Source: Companilactobacillus nuruki
Lineage (GTDB): Bacteria; Bacillota; Bacilli; Lactobacillales; Lactobacillaceae
Assembly (NCBI RefSeq): GCF_002872255.1
Contig: NZ_NIPR01000001.1
Span: 1 to 64,000 of the forward strand
Direction of reading: 5' to 3'
DNA: 64,000 nucleotides
Positions 16,703 through 23,734 of this stretch are shown piece by piece. The stretch's first letter is position 1. The number at the start of each line of letters is the position of its first letter. Made by a program: the position numbers and the translations under genes. The notes under the pieces are model-generated. The model did not search any database and was not told the DNA's origin. It saw only the letters and a program-made list of their open reading frames with translations.

Positions 16703-16900
16703 ATGCGTATCTTCTTTGGGATTCTTATAATAATTTTAGGTGGTTGGCAAATGTACGCTACTACTAAATACTTTCAAAACCTAAAAACAGCTGGCAATAA
16801 ATCAACCTCAATATTCTCTTTGGCAGCAGTTTATTCTTCATTTTTCTTAGCAATAATTTTCATAATTATTGGATTAGCTACTGTTTTTCATTGGTTTTAA
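16703..16900 (+). CDS. small two-helix membrane protein
   Basis: A 65-residue protein beginning MRIFFGILIIILGGWQMYAT, with hydrophobic segments near 2-18 and 42-62. GGGGTGA lies 6 nt before the ATG, a good start. A hairpin terminator follows immediately. No family recognised; small proteins of this shape are common in lactobacilli without known role. Confidence 0.7.
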   Translation: MRIFFGILIIILGGWQMYATTKYFQNLKTAGNKSTSIFSLAAVYSSFFLAIIFIIIGLATVFHWF

Positions 16901-16907
16901 ATATTTA

Positions 16908-16978
16908 AAAAAAGTCTGTATTGATATCAACTGAATTCTATTCGAACACAGTTGGATAATCAATACGGACTTTTTATT
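16908..16978. terminator. long hairpin terminator, repeat copy 1
   Basis: AGTCTGTATTGATATCAA is followed, 23 nt later, by a near-complementary arm ending ATACGGACT, then TTTTT. The same sequence occurs at 53343-53407. It serves convergent genes ending at 16900 and 17035. Confidence 0.75.
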
Positions 16979-17034
16979 TGCGATATAATATAGATTTCCA
17001 TTAGTACTTTGATCCAACTTAGAAATTACTAATT

Positions 17035-18435
17035 CTACTTATTTTGCAATTTAGAATGTTTCAAACCATAAACAAAATATACTACTATTCCAATCAATAT
17101 CCATACACCAACACTGATTTTTGAAATGGTTGGCAACATCAATAGGAAGTAAAGACTGGCTAGCCCTGCTAAGATTGGCAAAACTGGATACAAGGGCATC
17201 TTGAATCCATCATTAGGAATATCCTTTCGTTTTCGTAAACGAATAATTCCAAAGGAAATAAATACAAAGGCTAATAACGTTCCAGCGTTAATCAATGACG
17301 TTAATTCGGTCAATGGTACTAACCCAGCGAAGAAGGCCTGAACAACCGTGGCTACAATTACAGCATTACGAGGTACAGAGAATTTTTCATCAACCTCACC
17401 CATTTTTTCTGGCAGCAAACCATCTCGACCTAACGCATAAACTAAACGTGACCCTCCGAAGAACATTGTTAACAATGAAGTAAAGATTCCTACTAATGCT
17501 CCAACAGTGATTAACTTATTCCACGTATCAAGGTGAACTACCTTCAAAGCATAAGCAGCTGGATCATCTACATTCAAATCTTTATAGTTAACAATCCCTG
17601 TTAAAACAAATGAAAAACCAACATACAAAATAACTGCTACGATAACTGTTCCTAAAACTCCACGAACAACATCTTTTTTGGGATTAATAGTCTCAGCCGA
17701 ATTAGCTGCCAACGCATCGAAACCGACAAAGGCAAAAAATACCGTTGCAGTGGCCGTTGAGATTCCCCCCATACCAAATGGTGATGTATGAAATTGTTTA
17801 GGATAAAAAGGAACATAATTACTGGTCTTAATATAAAAGGCTCCCACAATAATAAATAAAACAATAATAATAACTTTAACTAAAACCGCAACATTTTCAA
17901 CTTTCTTAGAAAGACTGGCACCTTGCAGAATGATAGCAGCAATTATTAGAACTATTAAAGTGGCAGAGATATTGATAACTCCGCCTTCTAAAGGCCCATT
18001 AGCCAAAAATTTTGGCATCGAAATACCAAAGGCACCTAAGATATTGTTATTAAAATATGATGCAAAACCGACTGCTTCAGCAGAAACTGTTAGGAAATAC
18101 TCTAGTATCAAAGCCCATCCTAAAATCCAACCAATTATTTCACCATAAATCACTGCACCAAATGAATAAGCTGAACCGGCTACTGGCATAGCTGATGAAA
18201 ACTCCGCATAAGCCATACCTACAAAACCTGATACAATTGCTGCAATCAAAAATGCAATTGTTACTGCTGGACCCGCGTGCAAAGCAGCTTCATGTCCAGG
18301 CAAAATGAAAATACCCGTTCCAATAACCGCACCGATTCCCAAGGCTAATAAATCTTTAGCCCCTAAACTCTTAGTTAGACGTGAATCAGCTTTTAAGTAT
18401 GTGGTAACTGATTCTTTTTTAAAAACGTTTTTCAT
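17035..18435 (-). CDS. APC-family amino-acid permease (cationic amino-acid transporter type)
   Basis: A 466-residue protein with about twelve helices. The APC signature GIGAVIGTGIFILPG lies near residues 37-51, followed by the conserved SFVLTG and FGGSRLVYALGRDG regions, like the YfnA/CAT subgroup. It probably imports an amino acid by proton symport; the substrate cannot be read from sequence. The start was chosen at ATG-AAA-AAC because GAGGAG sits 7 nt upstream. An inverted repeat near the promoter (18511-18531) suggests a repressor site. Confidence 0.88.
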   Translation of the reverse strand: MKNVFKKESVTTYLKADSRLTKSLGAKDLLALGIGAVIGTGIFILPGHEAALHAGPAVTIAFLIAAIVSGFVGMAYAEFSSAMPVAGSAYSFGAVIYGEIIGWILGWALILEYFLTVSAEAVGFASYFNNNILGAFGISMPKFLANGPLEGGVINISATLIVLIIAAIILQGASLSKKVENVAVLVKVIIIVLFIIVGAFYIKTSNYVPFYPKQFHTSPFGMGGISTATATVFFAFVGFDALAANSAETINPKKDVVRGVLGTVIVAVILYVGFSFVLTGIVNYKDLNVDDPAAYALKVVHLDTWNKLITVGALVGIFTSLLTMFFGGSRLVYALGRDGLLPEKMGEVDEKFSVPRNAVIVATVVQAFFAGLVPLTELTSLINAGTLLAFVFISFGIIRLRKRKDIPNDGFKMPLYPVLPILAGLASLYFLLMLPTISKISVGVWILIGIVVYFVYGLKHSKLQNK

Positions 18436-18510
18436 GATCATACTCCTCAAAACTGCATAAGTATACTAAGTCTCAAGTTTACTACAATTATTTTCATGAA
18501 AAAAGATATT

Positions 18511-18531
18511 TTGTATATAAATAATATACAA
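18511..18531. promoter_or_regulatory. inverted repeat, possible operator
   Basis: TTGTATAT-N5-ATATACAA is a perfect 8-bp inverted repeat 76 bp upstream of the permease start and downstream of the AraC gene. Its regulator is unknown. Confidence 0.4.
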
Positions 18532-18551
18532 TTGTTCAATTTTTATTTACA

Positions 18552-18590
18552 AAAAAGAGATTATGAATTTAAAAATTCATAATCTCCTTT
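18552..18590 (-). terminator. intrinsic terminator
   Basis: AGATTATGAATTT and its complement form a hairpin followed on the minus strand by TCTTTTTTG. It closes the DUF488-AraC operon. Confidence 0.8.
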
Positions 18591-19434
18591 AATTGTTGTC
18601 ATCTGTCCGGTATTTTGTTGGCGCATACCCAGTATACTTCTTAAATGTTTGACTAAAATAACTCAACCTAGTAAATCCTAGAGCATCAGAAATATCTTGA
18701 ACACTCTTATCTGACTCTTTCAATAGAATCATCGCCTTTTGAATCTTTCTGGCATTCAAATAAACCGAGAAGCTCAACCCGGTTTCACGTTTAAATAATT
18801 TACTAAAATAATAATCCGACAAATAAACTTTATTTGATACCTGATCCAACGTTAAACGCTTATCCAGATTACTATCGATGAATTCTATAGCAGAAATAAT
18901 TGATTCGTTAGACGTAGACATTCCCTTAATTTGTTGGAGTGCTTCGCCCTCACTATCCTTCAAATCTCCAATGGCTTCGTCAACATCCATTGCATATTTA
19001 ACAATGAAGTTATCTAGACCCCGATTTCCGATAATCAATTTAGAAACATTCTCTATCAGGTACTTCAAATACGTAACTTGGGTTTGAAGTCTTTGCATCG
19101 CATTAACATGATCCGACCCACTACCATTCTCAACATCCTGTGCTACACAAACCTTCCCAACACGTTGATTTATTGTAGCAATTCTTATCGGTGCATCTGC
19201 ATATTCAATTTTATACTTATACTTATTAACGCTTAATTTTGATAAATCAGTCATTTTATTCATCTTTGTCAAAGTACTGCCTTCTGACAATTCACCGAAT
19301 ATGCCTGTCTGTAAATGATCATCATTCCCCAAAACAAAGACAGCAACATCGTTTGTCTGTGCATAGGACTGTAACAGGTGTATCAGCATCTTTTCATTAC
19401 TTGATAATAAAGACTGTAAATCAAACTCTTCCAT
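18589..19434 (-). CDS. AraC-family transcriptional regulator
   Basis: About 281 residues. The C-terminal 100 residues carry two helix-turn-helix units: LTLDQVSNKVYLSDYYFSKL, then SVQDISDALGFTRLSYFSQT with the family end FKKYTGYAPTKYR. The N-terminal half has no cupin signature and may be a PocR-like or other sensory domain (DVAVFVLGNDDH). The ATG at 19434 was preferred over a TTG at 19455; neither has a clear ribosome site. It follows the DUF488 gene closely, so the two are probably co-transcribed. The effector and targets are unknown. Confidence 0.85.
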   Translation of the reverse strand: MEEFDLQSLLSSNEKMLIHLLQSYAQTNDVAVFVLGNDDHLQTGIFGELSEGSTLTKMNKMTDLSKLSVNKYKYKIEYADAPIRIATINQRVGKVCVAQDVENGSGSDHVNAMQRLQTQVTYLKYLIENVSKLIIGNRGLDNFIVKYAMDVDEAIGDLKDSEGEALQQIKGMSTSNESIISAIEFIDSNLDKRLTLDQVSNKVYLSDYYFSKLFKRETGLSFSVYLNARKIQKAMILLKESDKSVQDISDALGFTRLSYFSQTFKKYTGYAPTKYRTDDNN

Positions 19435-19461
19435 AACCGTTTGCCAACCAATCAACGATAT

Positions 19462-19821
19462 TTAAACTTTTGAATTTAGATATTCCATTAGTACTACTGC
19501 ATCATTATGTTCTTCATCTTTGGCACTGTATAATATAAGGACATCCTGTTTTTTTAGAGCTTTCCTTAGCTCTGTTAAAAATTCCTCTGTATATGGATTT
19601 CCTTTAATTTCAGCTAAATACTTTTCCTTAAATTCCGCATATTTTTCAGGATCATGTCCAAACCACTTTCTAAGATCAGCTGAAGGAGCAATTTGTTTTG
19701 CCCAGAGATCAAGACTAGCTCTAACTTTAGACATTCCTCGTGGCCAGAGACGATCTACTAAAACCCGATAACCATCTGGTAATTCTTTATCATAGATACG
19801 TTTTAAAATTAGTTTGGTCAT
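19462..19821 (-). CDS. DUF488 family protein (YeaO-like)
   Basis: A 119-residue protein with the family features: LKRIYD near the N-terminus, YRVLVDRLWPRGMSK (near 18-32), the invariant W of LDLWAKQIAPSADLRKWFGHDP, and the C-terminal LILYSAKDEEHNDAVVL. The biochemical function is unknown. It is first in a likely two-gene operon with the AraC-type regulator. Confidence 0.9.
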   Translation of the reverse strand: MTKLILKRIYDKELPDGYRVLVDRLWPRGMSKVRASLDLWAKQIAPSADLRKWFGHDPEKYAEFKEKYLAEIKGNPYTEEFLTELRKALKKQDVLILYSAKDEEHNDAVVLMEYLNSKV

Positions 19822-19898
19822 TATTTATACAAACCTCTTTTTATTAATTTCATTGTATCATACCACCTAAGGTTATTTTTTCCTGATTTTTGAGAATT

Positions 19899-19925
19899 CT
19901 AGCACTCGACAATTCAGAGTGCTAA
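19899..19925 (+). promoter_or_regulatory. CIRCE element (HrcA operator)
   Basis: CTAGCACTC-N9-GAGTGCTAA matches the CIRCE consensus TTAGCACTC-N9-GAGTGCTAA with one mismatch. It ends 4 bp before the -35 box of the hsp20 promoter. Confidence 0.9.
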
Positions 19926-19929
19926 TTTC

Positions 19930-19959
19930 TTGAAATTTTGGATGGGCTGGTTTTATAAT
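19930..19959 (+). promoter_or_regulatory. hsp20 promoter
   Basis: TTGAAA (19930-19935) and TATAAT (19954-19959) with an 18-bp spacer, immediately downstream of CIRCE. Confidence 0.8.
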
Positions 19960-19993
19960 GTATTCGTAATCAAGGGAAAGGAAGTAATGTAGT

Positions 19994-20431
19994 ATGACAA
20001 ACGAAATTATGGATCGTAATAATTTAATGAGAAATTGGTTCAACAATGACTCTTGGATGAACAATTTTCCATCCATATTTGATAACAATTTCCCAGACGA
20101 TTCAACTCTAAAAACTGATATTAAAGAAACTGACAAAAACTATGAAGTTCATGTTGATATGCCTGCTTTTGATAAGAAGGATATTGATATCAATTATGAA
20201 AATGACGTTTTAACAATAAGCGGTCATCGTGATAGCTTTAATGATCACAATGATAAGAATGGCGACATGATTATGAGTGAACGCTCAAGTGGTCGCTTCA
20301 TGAGACAATATCACTTGCCAGCCGTAAATACTGATAATATTTCTGCATCATATGATAATGGTGTCTTGAAGATTGATCTTCCTAAATTAGAAAAGAAAGT
20401 TGATTCAAGCCATCACATTGATATCAATTAA
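19994..20431 (+). CDS. hsp20: small heat-shock protein (Hsp20/alpha-crystallin)
   Basis: A 145-residue protein. The alpha-crystallin domain spans about 38-140 with DIKETDKNYEVHVDMPAFDK, the ERSSGRFMRQYHLP region and the A-x-x-x-N-G-V-L signature (ASYDNGVLKIDLPK). It is an ATP-independent holdase that keeps unfolding proteins soluble. AAAGGAAG precedes the ATG. The CIRCE operator and promoter directly upstream indicate repression by HrcA and induction by heat or protein damage. Confidence 0.95.
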   Translation: MTNEIMDRNNLMRNWFNNDSWMNNFPSIFDNNFPDDSTLKTDIKETDKNYEVHVDMPAFDKKDIDINYENDVLTISGHRDSFNDHNDKNGDMIMSERSSGRFMRQYHLPAVNTDNISASYDNGVLKIDLPKLEKKVDSSHHIDIN

Positions 20432-20465
20432 CTAATTTTTTAATATCAATTAAACTTTGATTTTT

Positions 20466-20512
20466 AAGGGAGTCCAATTCCTATATTTTAGGAGATTGGA
20501 CTCCCTTTTTTT
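20466..20512 (+). terminator. intrinsic terminator of hsp20
   Basis: AAGGGAGTCCAAT pairs with ATTGGACTCCCTT, followed by a seven-T run. Confidence 0.9.
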
Positions 20513-20537
20513 GAAATATGAACTTATATTTGTTAAC

Positions 20538-20576
20538 TTCACAAAATCTTCACATTTTATAAATATATAATTCATA
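20538..20576 (+). promoter_or_regulatory. 11-bp-periodic TTCAYA boxes upstream of RNA element A
   Basis: TTCACA at 20538 and 20549 and TTCATA at 20571 lie on an 11-bp lattice, with a degenerate unit at 20560. TATATT follows at 20589-20594. The spacing and sequence resemble PhoP boxes (TTHACA). Confidence 0.45.
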
Positions 20577-20598
20577 AAGATTAAGTACTATATTAATT

Positions 20599-20693
20599 GT
20601 AGATGAGAGATGTAATCAATCCCTTTTCTCACCCCCTATAACATATATATTTAATCCCCTAAATAAAAACACCTTTCCCCGAGGTGTTTTTTT
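20599..20693 (+). ncRNA. candidate C-rich small RNA, copy A
   Basis: The sequence after a TATATT -10 box reads TGTAGATGAGAGA, a 5' hairpin (GATGAGA with TCTCACC), then CACCCCCTATAACA, then TAATCCCCTAAA, and a terminator with arms AACACCT/AGGTGTT, loop TTCCCC and seven T. The same order of parts recurs at 20909 and 22090. It contains no ORF with a ribosome site. The three C-runs could pair with Shine-Dalgarno sequences. Confidence 0.6.
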
Positions 20694-20737
20694 ATGTATT
20701 TTAAGCTCAGTTGGTAGTAGTTCTCTCAAAAATAGGC

Positions 20738-21000
20738 TATACTATTAGATGCAGAGTGGATTTTATCCACTCCGTGGGATGCAGCACTTACGCTGCAAAG
20801 GACAAAAGAATTTATAAAATTAAAAGACTTATCAACTTGGGCTATCCAAGCTTCAAATGCTTATAACAATAAAACAATAATTTTACGATAAGCCTGTAAT
20901 CTATAAACCGTAGAATAAGAGCCAATAACTCTTTTCTCATCCCCCCTATAACAATTTCATCCCCTAAAAAAAGACATCCTTCCCCAAGGATGTCTTTTTT
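20738..21000 (+). ncRNA. candidate structured RNA containing element copy B
   Basis: After a TATACT box (20738-20743) come three hairpins: GAGTGGAT/ATCCACTC (20754-20772), GCAGC/GCTGC (20781-20796) and CTTGG/CCAAG (about 20837-20851). Element B (20909-21000) follows: TCATCCCCCCTATAACA, TCATCCCCTAAA, and terminator arms GACATCC/GGATGTC with a TTCCCC-type loop. A TATAAA at about 20902 could start B separately. It may be one 250-nt RNA or two. Confidence 0.4.
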
Positions 21001-21007
21001 GTATGTA

Positions 21008-21958
21008 TTATTTTATGATTTCACCACGTAAAATAAATTCAGATGGTACCTCTTTTTTTACAATACCTTCTTCAAAGATTGACCAAAAGGCATATTCACC
21101 AATTTCAGTTAACTGGTGATCAATAGTAGAGAAGTTCATCAAACGACTATAATCCAAATCTTCTTGACCAATAACAGGAATTTCTAAGCCCCTTGCTTTC
21201 AATTCCTTTAAGGCTCCCGCAGCAACTTGATCGCTATTAGCGAAAATTATTTTTAGTTTTGGATCTTCTTTTAATAAATATTTAACTGCTTCTTGTCCAT
21301 CACTAAATACTTGTGCCCCCATAAATAAATTCTCAGAGGCTATTTCATGACCAAAAACTTTTTGATAAGCCGACTTAGTCAATTTGGTTGATTGGCTATT
21401 TTGTTCGTTACGACTTGCCGTAACGCCAATATGTTCAAAATTTAATTTTTTTAACAATCCAAAGACCTTAATAAAGGATTCTTCACGATTAGTATAGGCA
21501 CAAGAAATTGGATAATTAAAAGTATCCTCACAACAAGTGATATTACCATAACGTTTATATTCGAGTATTTTATCAAACGAAATAGATCTAGATGTAAAAA
21601 TTAATCCATCAAATGCCTGATGCTTTAGCATTTCTAAATACTTAATTTCGCTTTCTTCATTATAATCAGATGGCAATAATGTAACCTGATAATCTTCTTT
21701 GAAGGCCGCTTGAGTAATAGCTGAAATAAGCTTTTGGAAATATGGGACTTTTAAATATGGCAAAACTACACCGATCGTATAGGTCTTACCTGTACTTAAT
21801 GCTCTAGCAACATCGTTTGGATGGTAATCTAATTCTTTTATCGCATTCAAAATATCTTGTTTGGTTTCTTCAGCCACATAATTCTGATCATTAAGGACTC
21901 TTGAAACGGTTGAAACTGAATGACCTGAAAGTTTAGCAACATCACGAATATTAGACAT
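21008..21958 (-). CDS. LacI-family transcriptional regulator
   Basis: About 316 residues. The N-terminal helix-turn-helix (NIRDVAKLSGHSVSTVSRVL, followed by the hinge helix YHPNDVARALS) is typical of LacI/PurR. The rest is a periplasmic-binding-protein-like sugar or nucleotide sensor domain from about residue 60. The start MSNIRDVA was chosen because GGGAG sits 8 nt upstream. No sugar genes are adjacent, so the regulon is unclear. It is flanked on both sides by copies of the C-rich RNA element. Confidence 0.93.
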   Translation of the reverse strand: MSNIRDVAKLSGHSVSTVSRVLNDQNYVAEETKQDILNAIKELDYHPNDVARALSTGKTYTIGVVLPYLKVPYFQKLISAITQAAFKEDYQVTLLPSDYNEESEIKYLEMLKHQAFDGLIFTSRSISFDKILEYKRYGNITCCEDTFNYPISCAYTNREESFIKVFGLLKKLNFEHIGVTASRNEQNSQSTKLTKSAYQKVFGHEIASENLFMGAQVFSDGQEAVKYLLKEDPKLKIIFANSDQVAAGALKELKARGLEIPVIGQEDLDYSRLMNFSTIDHQLTEIGEYAFWSIFEEGIVKKEVPSEFILRGEIIK

Positions 21959-22030
21959 TTTCATCACTCCCTTTAGATTGTTAGCTTGCTACATCTTAAA
22001 ATATCGACTTTTTTATAATAAAATGTAAAA

Positions 22031-22069
22031 TTCATAATTTCTTCACATTTTCAAAATAATTGGTTCACA
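22031..22069 (+). promoter_or_regulatory. 11-bp-periodic TTCAYA boxes upstream of RNA element C
   Basis: TTCATA at 22031 and TTCACA at 22042 and 22064 fall on an 11-bp lattice (one degenerate unit at 22053). The last box is about 17 bp from a TAGTAT -10 box, as in copy A. Confidence 0.45.
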
Positions 22070-22089
22070 CTTATTCAGTATAGTATTAC

Positions 22090-22188
22090 TTGTAGATGAG
22101 AGATAAGAAATCTCATCTCATCCCCCCTATAACATATATATTTAATCCCCTAAAAAATAAAAGAACACCTTCCCCGGGTGTTCTTTTT
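22090..22188 (+). ncRNA. candidate C-rich small RNA, copy C
   Basis: Begins TTGTAGATGAGAGAT as in copy A. The 5' hairpin is GATGAGA/TCTCATC, followed by TCATCCCCCCTATAACAT, TTAATCCCCTAAA and terminator arms GAACACC/GGTGTTC with a TTCCCCG-type loop and T5. Stems differ from copies A and B by paired changes while C-runs are kept, which points to a conserved RNA structure. Confidence 0.6.
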
Positions 22189-22195
22189 CTTTGCG

Positions 22196-22900
22196 CTATT
22201 TTTCTGCCGAATGAATGGCAGCTGCCTTGAACATTAGGTTATCAATTTCAATATTCTTAAAGCCTATATCCTGCATTATTTTTGCAAGGTATTTGATACT
22301 AACAAATTTATTAACAGAATCATCCAAATACTTATACTCTTTGGGGCTTTTAGCAAAAAGTTTCCCCATCAAAGGCATCAATTGATCGAAATACACTTTC
22401 CATCCAAATTTAATTATCGGTGTTTCAACTTTAAATGCTTCAAGACAGACTAGTTGACCACCTGGTTTTAGTACCCGATAAATCTCAGCCAATACCTGAG
22501 AAGCATCTGGTACATTTCTAAGACCAAAACCAATTGTTACAGCATCAAAACTATTATCATCATAAGAGAGTTGCATTGCATCGCCAATTTTCAAAGTAAT
22601 ATTTTTTACTTCTGATTTGCCAACCTTCTGTTGAGCAATTTTTAACATCTCTTGACTAAAATCCATTCCAATTATTTGGGCATGAGGATACCTCTTAGCT
22701 AACATAATAGTCCAATCAGCCGTTCCACAACATAAATCCAAAATTTGATTAGGATGGCTATCAATCTTTGCAGTAGCTTGGCGACGCCACTTTTGATGAG
22801 TTCCTAAACTCATAATTAAATTCAATTTATCATAATTACTAGCAATATTATTAAAAGTCTGTTGTACATCTTTCTCTGGAACTTTATTGGTTAATCCCAT
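22196..22900 (-). CDS. menG: demethylmenaquinone methyltransferase
   Basis: A 234-residue class I SAM methyltransferase of the UbiE/MenG type. It starts with VQQTFNNIASNYDKLN; the SAM-binding loop is ILDLCCGTADWT (near 53-64), and the family signature IGFGLRNVPDASQVLAEIYRVLKPGG follows near 120-145. It methylates demethylmenaquinone to menaquinone. Many lactobacilli keep menG while lacking full menaquinone synthesis, and the rest of the pathway is not in this window. The histidine phosphatase gene lies 9 bp upstream, so they are probably co-transcribed. Confidence 0.93.
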   Translation of the reverse strand: MGLTNKVPEKDVQQTFNNIASNYDKLNLIMSLGTHQKWRRQATAKIDSHPNQILDLCCGTADWTIMLAKRYPHAQIIGMDFSQEMLKIAQQKVGKSEVKNITLKIGDAMQLSYDDNSFDAVTIGFGLRNVPDASQVLAEIYRVLKPGGQLVCLEAFKVETPIIKFGWKVYFDQLMPLMGKLFAKSPKEYKYLDDSVNKFVSIKYLAKIMQDIGFKNIEIDNLMFKAAAIHSAEK

Positions 22901-22909
22901 AGTTTGCCT

Positions 22910-23518
22910 CTAATCCAGACTATTTACACGTCCATAATAATTTAAATATTTGATGCCGCTGTTTGAGATAGTATATTTAGAAACTCCTGCATTATCGGGT
23001 TGAATAATGTTAGAAATATTTTGGGCACCAGTGACTACTTTTAAAAATGATCGACTTACAAATCCGTGACATACGACCATGATTTTTTTGTTACCCTTTT
23101 TTGCCATATCGTCCATAAAAGCTTCAACGCGTTTGTAAACATCAGCGTATTCTTCGCCATCTTTAGCATACTTGGTATAGGCTGGCAATAAATAACGATT
23201 CTCATCAAAGGCGTCAGGGTATTTATCATGCAAATCAGCTTCTTTAAGCCCATCCCATGAACCATAATCCGCCTCGTAAAGACGCTTATCTTGCTTAATT
23301 TCATGGATCCCTTGGTTCAAAATTTCAGCCGTTTGCATAGCGCGTTTCATTGGACTTGAATAAACTTCATCAAATTTATTAATATCAATATGTTTTTCTA
23401 ATTCTTCAACTTGTTGTATTCCCTTGGCATTTAACGGCTTGTCAGTAGACATACCATTGATACGTCCCTCATAGTTGGTATCCGTCTCACCATGTCTTAC
23501 AATGTATAATTCAACCAT
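22910..23518 (-). CDS. histidine phosphatase family protein (phosphoglycerate mutase-like)
   Basis: A 202-residue protein with the RHG catalytic motif at the N-terminus (IVRHGETDTN, phospho-His near residue 9), SSPMKRAMQTAEIL, and the second catalytic His in VVCHGF. It is a broad phosphatase family; cofactor-dependent mutase activity is less likely at this length. GGAGATTTTT precedes the ATG. A near-consensus CcpA site (TGTTAGCGCTTCAA, 23533-23546, one deviation) lies just upstream. It leads a two-gene unit with menG. Confidence 0.88.
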   Translation of the reverse strand: MVELYIVRHGETDTNYEGRINGMSTDKPLNAKGIQQVEELEKHIDINKFDEVYSSPMKRAMQTAEILNQGIHEIKQDKRLYEADYGSWDGLKEADLHDKYPDAFDENRYLLPAYTKYAKDGEEYADVYKRVEAFMDDMAKKGNKKIMVVCHGFVSRSFLKVVTGAQNISNIIQPDNAGVSKYTISNSGIKYLNYYGRVNSLD

Positions 23519-23631
23519 AAAAATCTCCTCTGTGTTAGCGCTTCAAATTACATACTTTTAGTATTTCATTATTGACTTTGCATTGCAACTCCATTATAGT
23601 GAAAGCAATCAAATACGATCCTTTAAATATT

Positions 23632-23705
23632 GGTCCCGTGAGGCTAGTAAGGAAACACGTTCAGTCTTTTATTTCGCATACACGGGATAGGGGACTATTT
23701 TTTTG
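23632..23705 (+). promoter_or_regulatory. PyrR-type attenuator
   Basis: GGTCCCGTGAGGCTAGTAAGG at 23632-23652 is a close match to the PyrR RNA-binding loop. Downstream, AGTCTTTTAT (23663-23672) can pair with 23687-23696 (including G-U pairs), followed by eight T, forming a terminator. The 5' GTCCCGTG can instead pair with CACGGGA inside the terminator loop. UMP-bound PyrR should favour termination and shut off the uracil permease. Confidence 0.88.
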
Positions 23706-23734
23706 CAAAATTTCTAATCGGGGAGATGTTGATT

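Noticed and set aside
19873-20136. Open frame antisense to hsp20
   Set aside because: Covers the CIRCE element and promoter of hsp20; a shadow of the real gene.
20538-20576. WalR binding site
   Set aside because: Spacing matches, but the WalR consensus needs A or T where these boxes have C (TTCACA), so a PhoP-like site fits better; not fully excluded.
20704-20720. tRNA gene fragment (AGCTCAGTTGGTAGTAG)
   Set aside because: Only D-arm-like similarity; no acceptor, anticodon or T-arm can be drawn.
23533-23546. CcpA site before the histidine phosphatase
   Set aside because: TGTTAGCGCTTCAA deviates at a conserved position; kept only as a remark in the gene entry.
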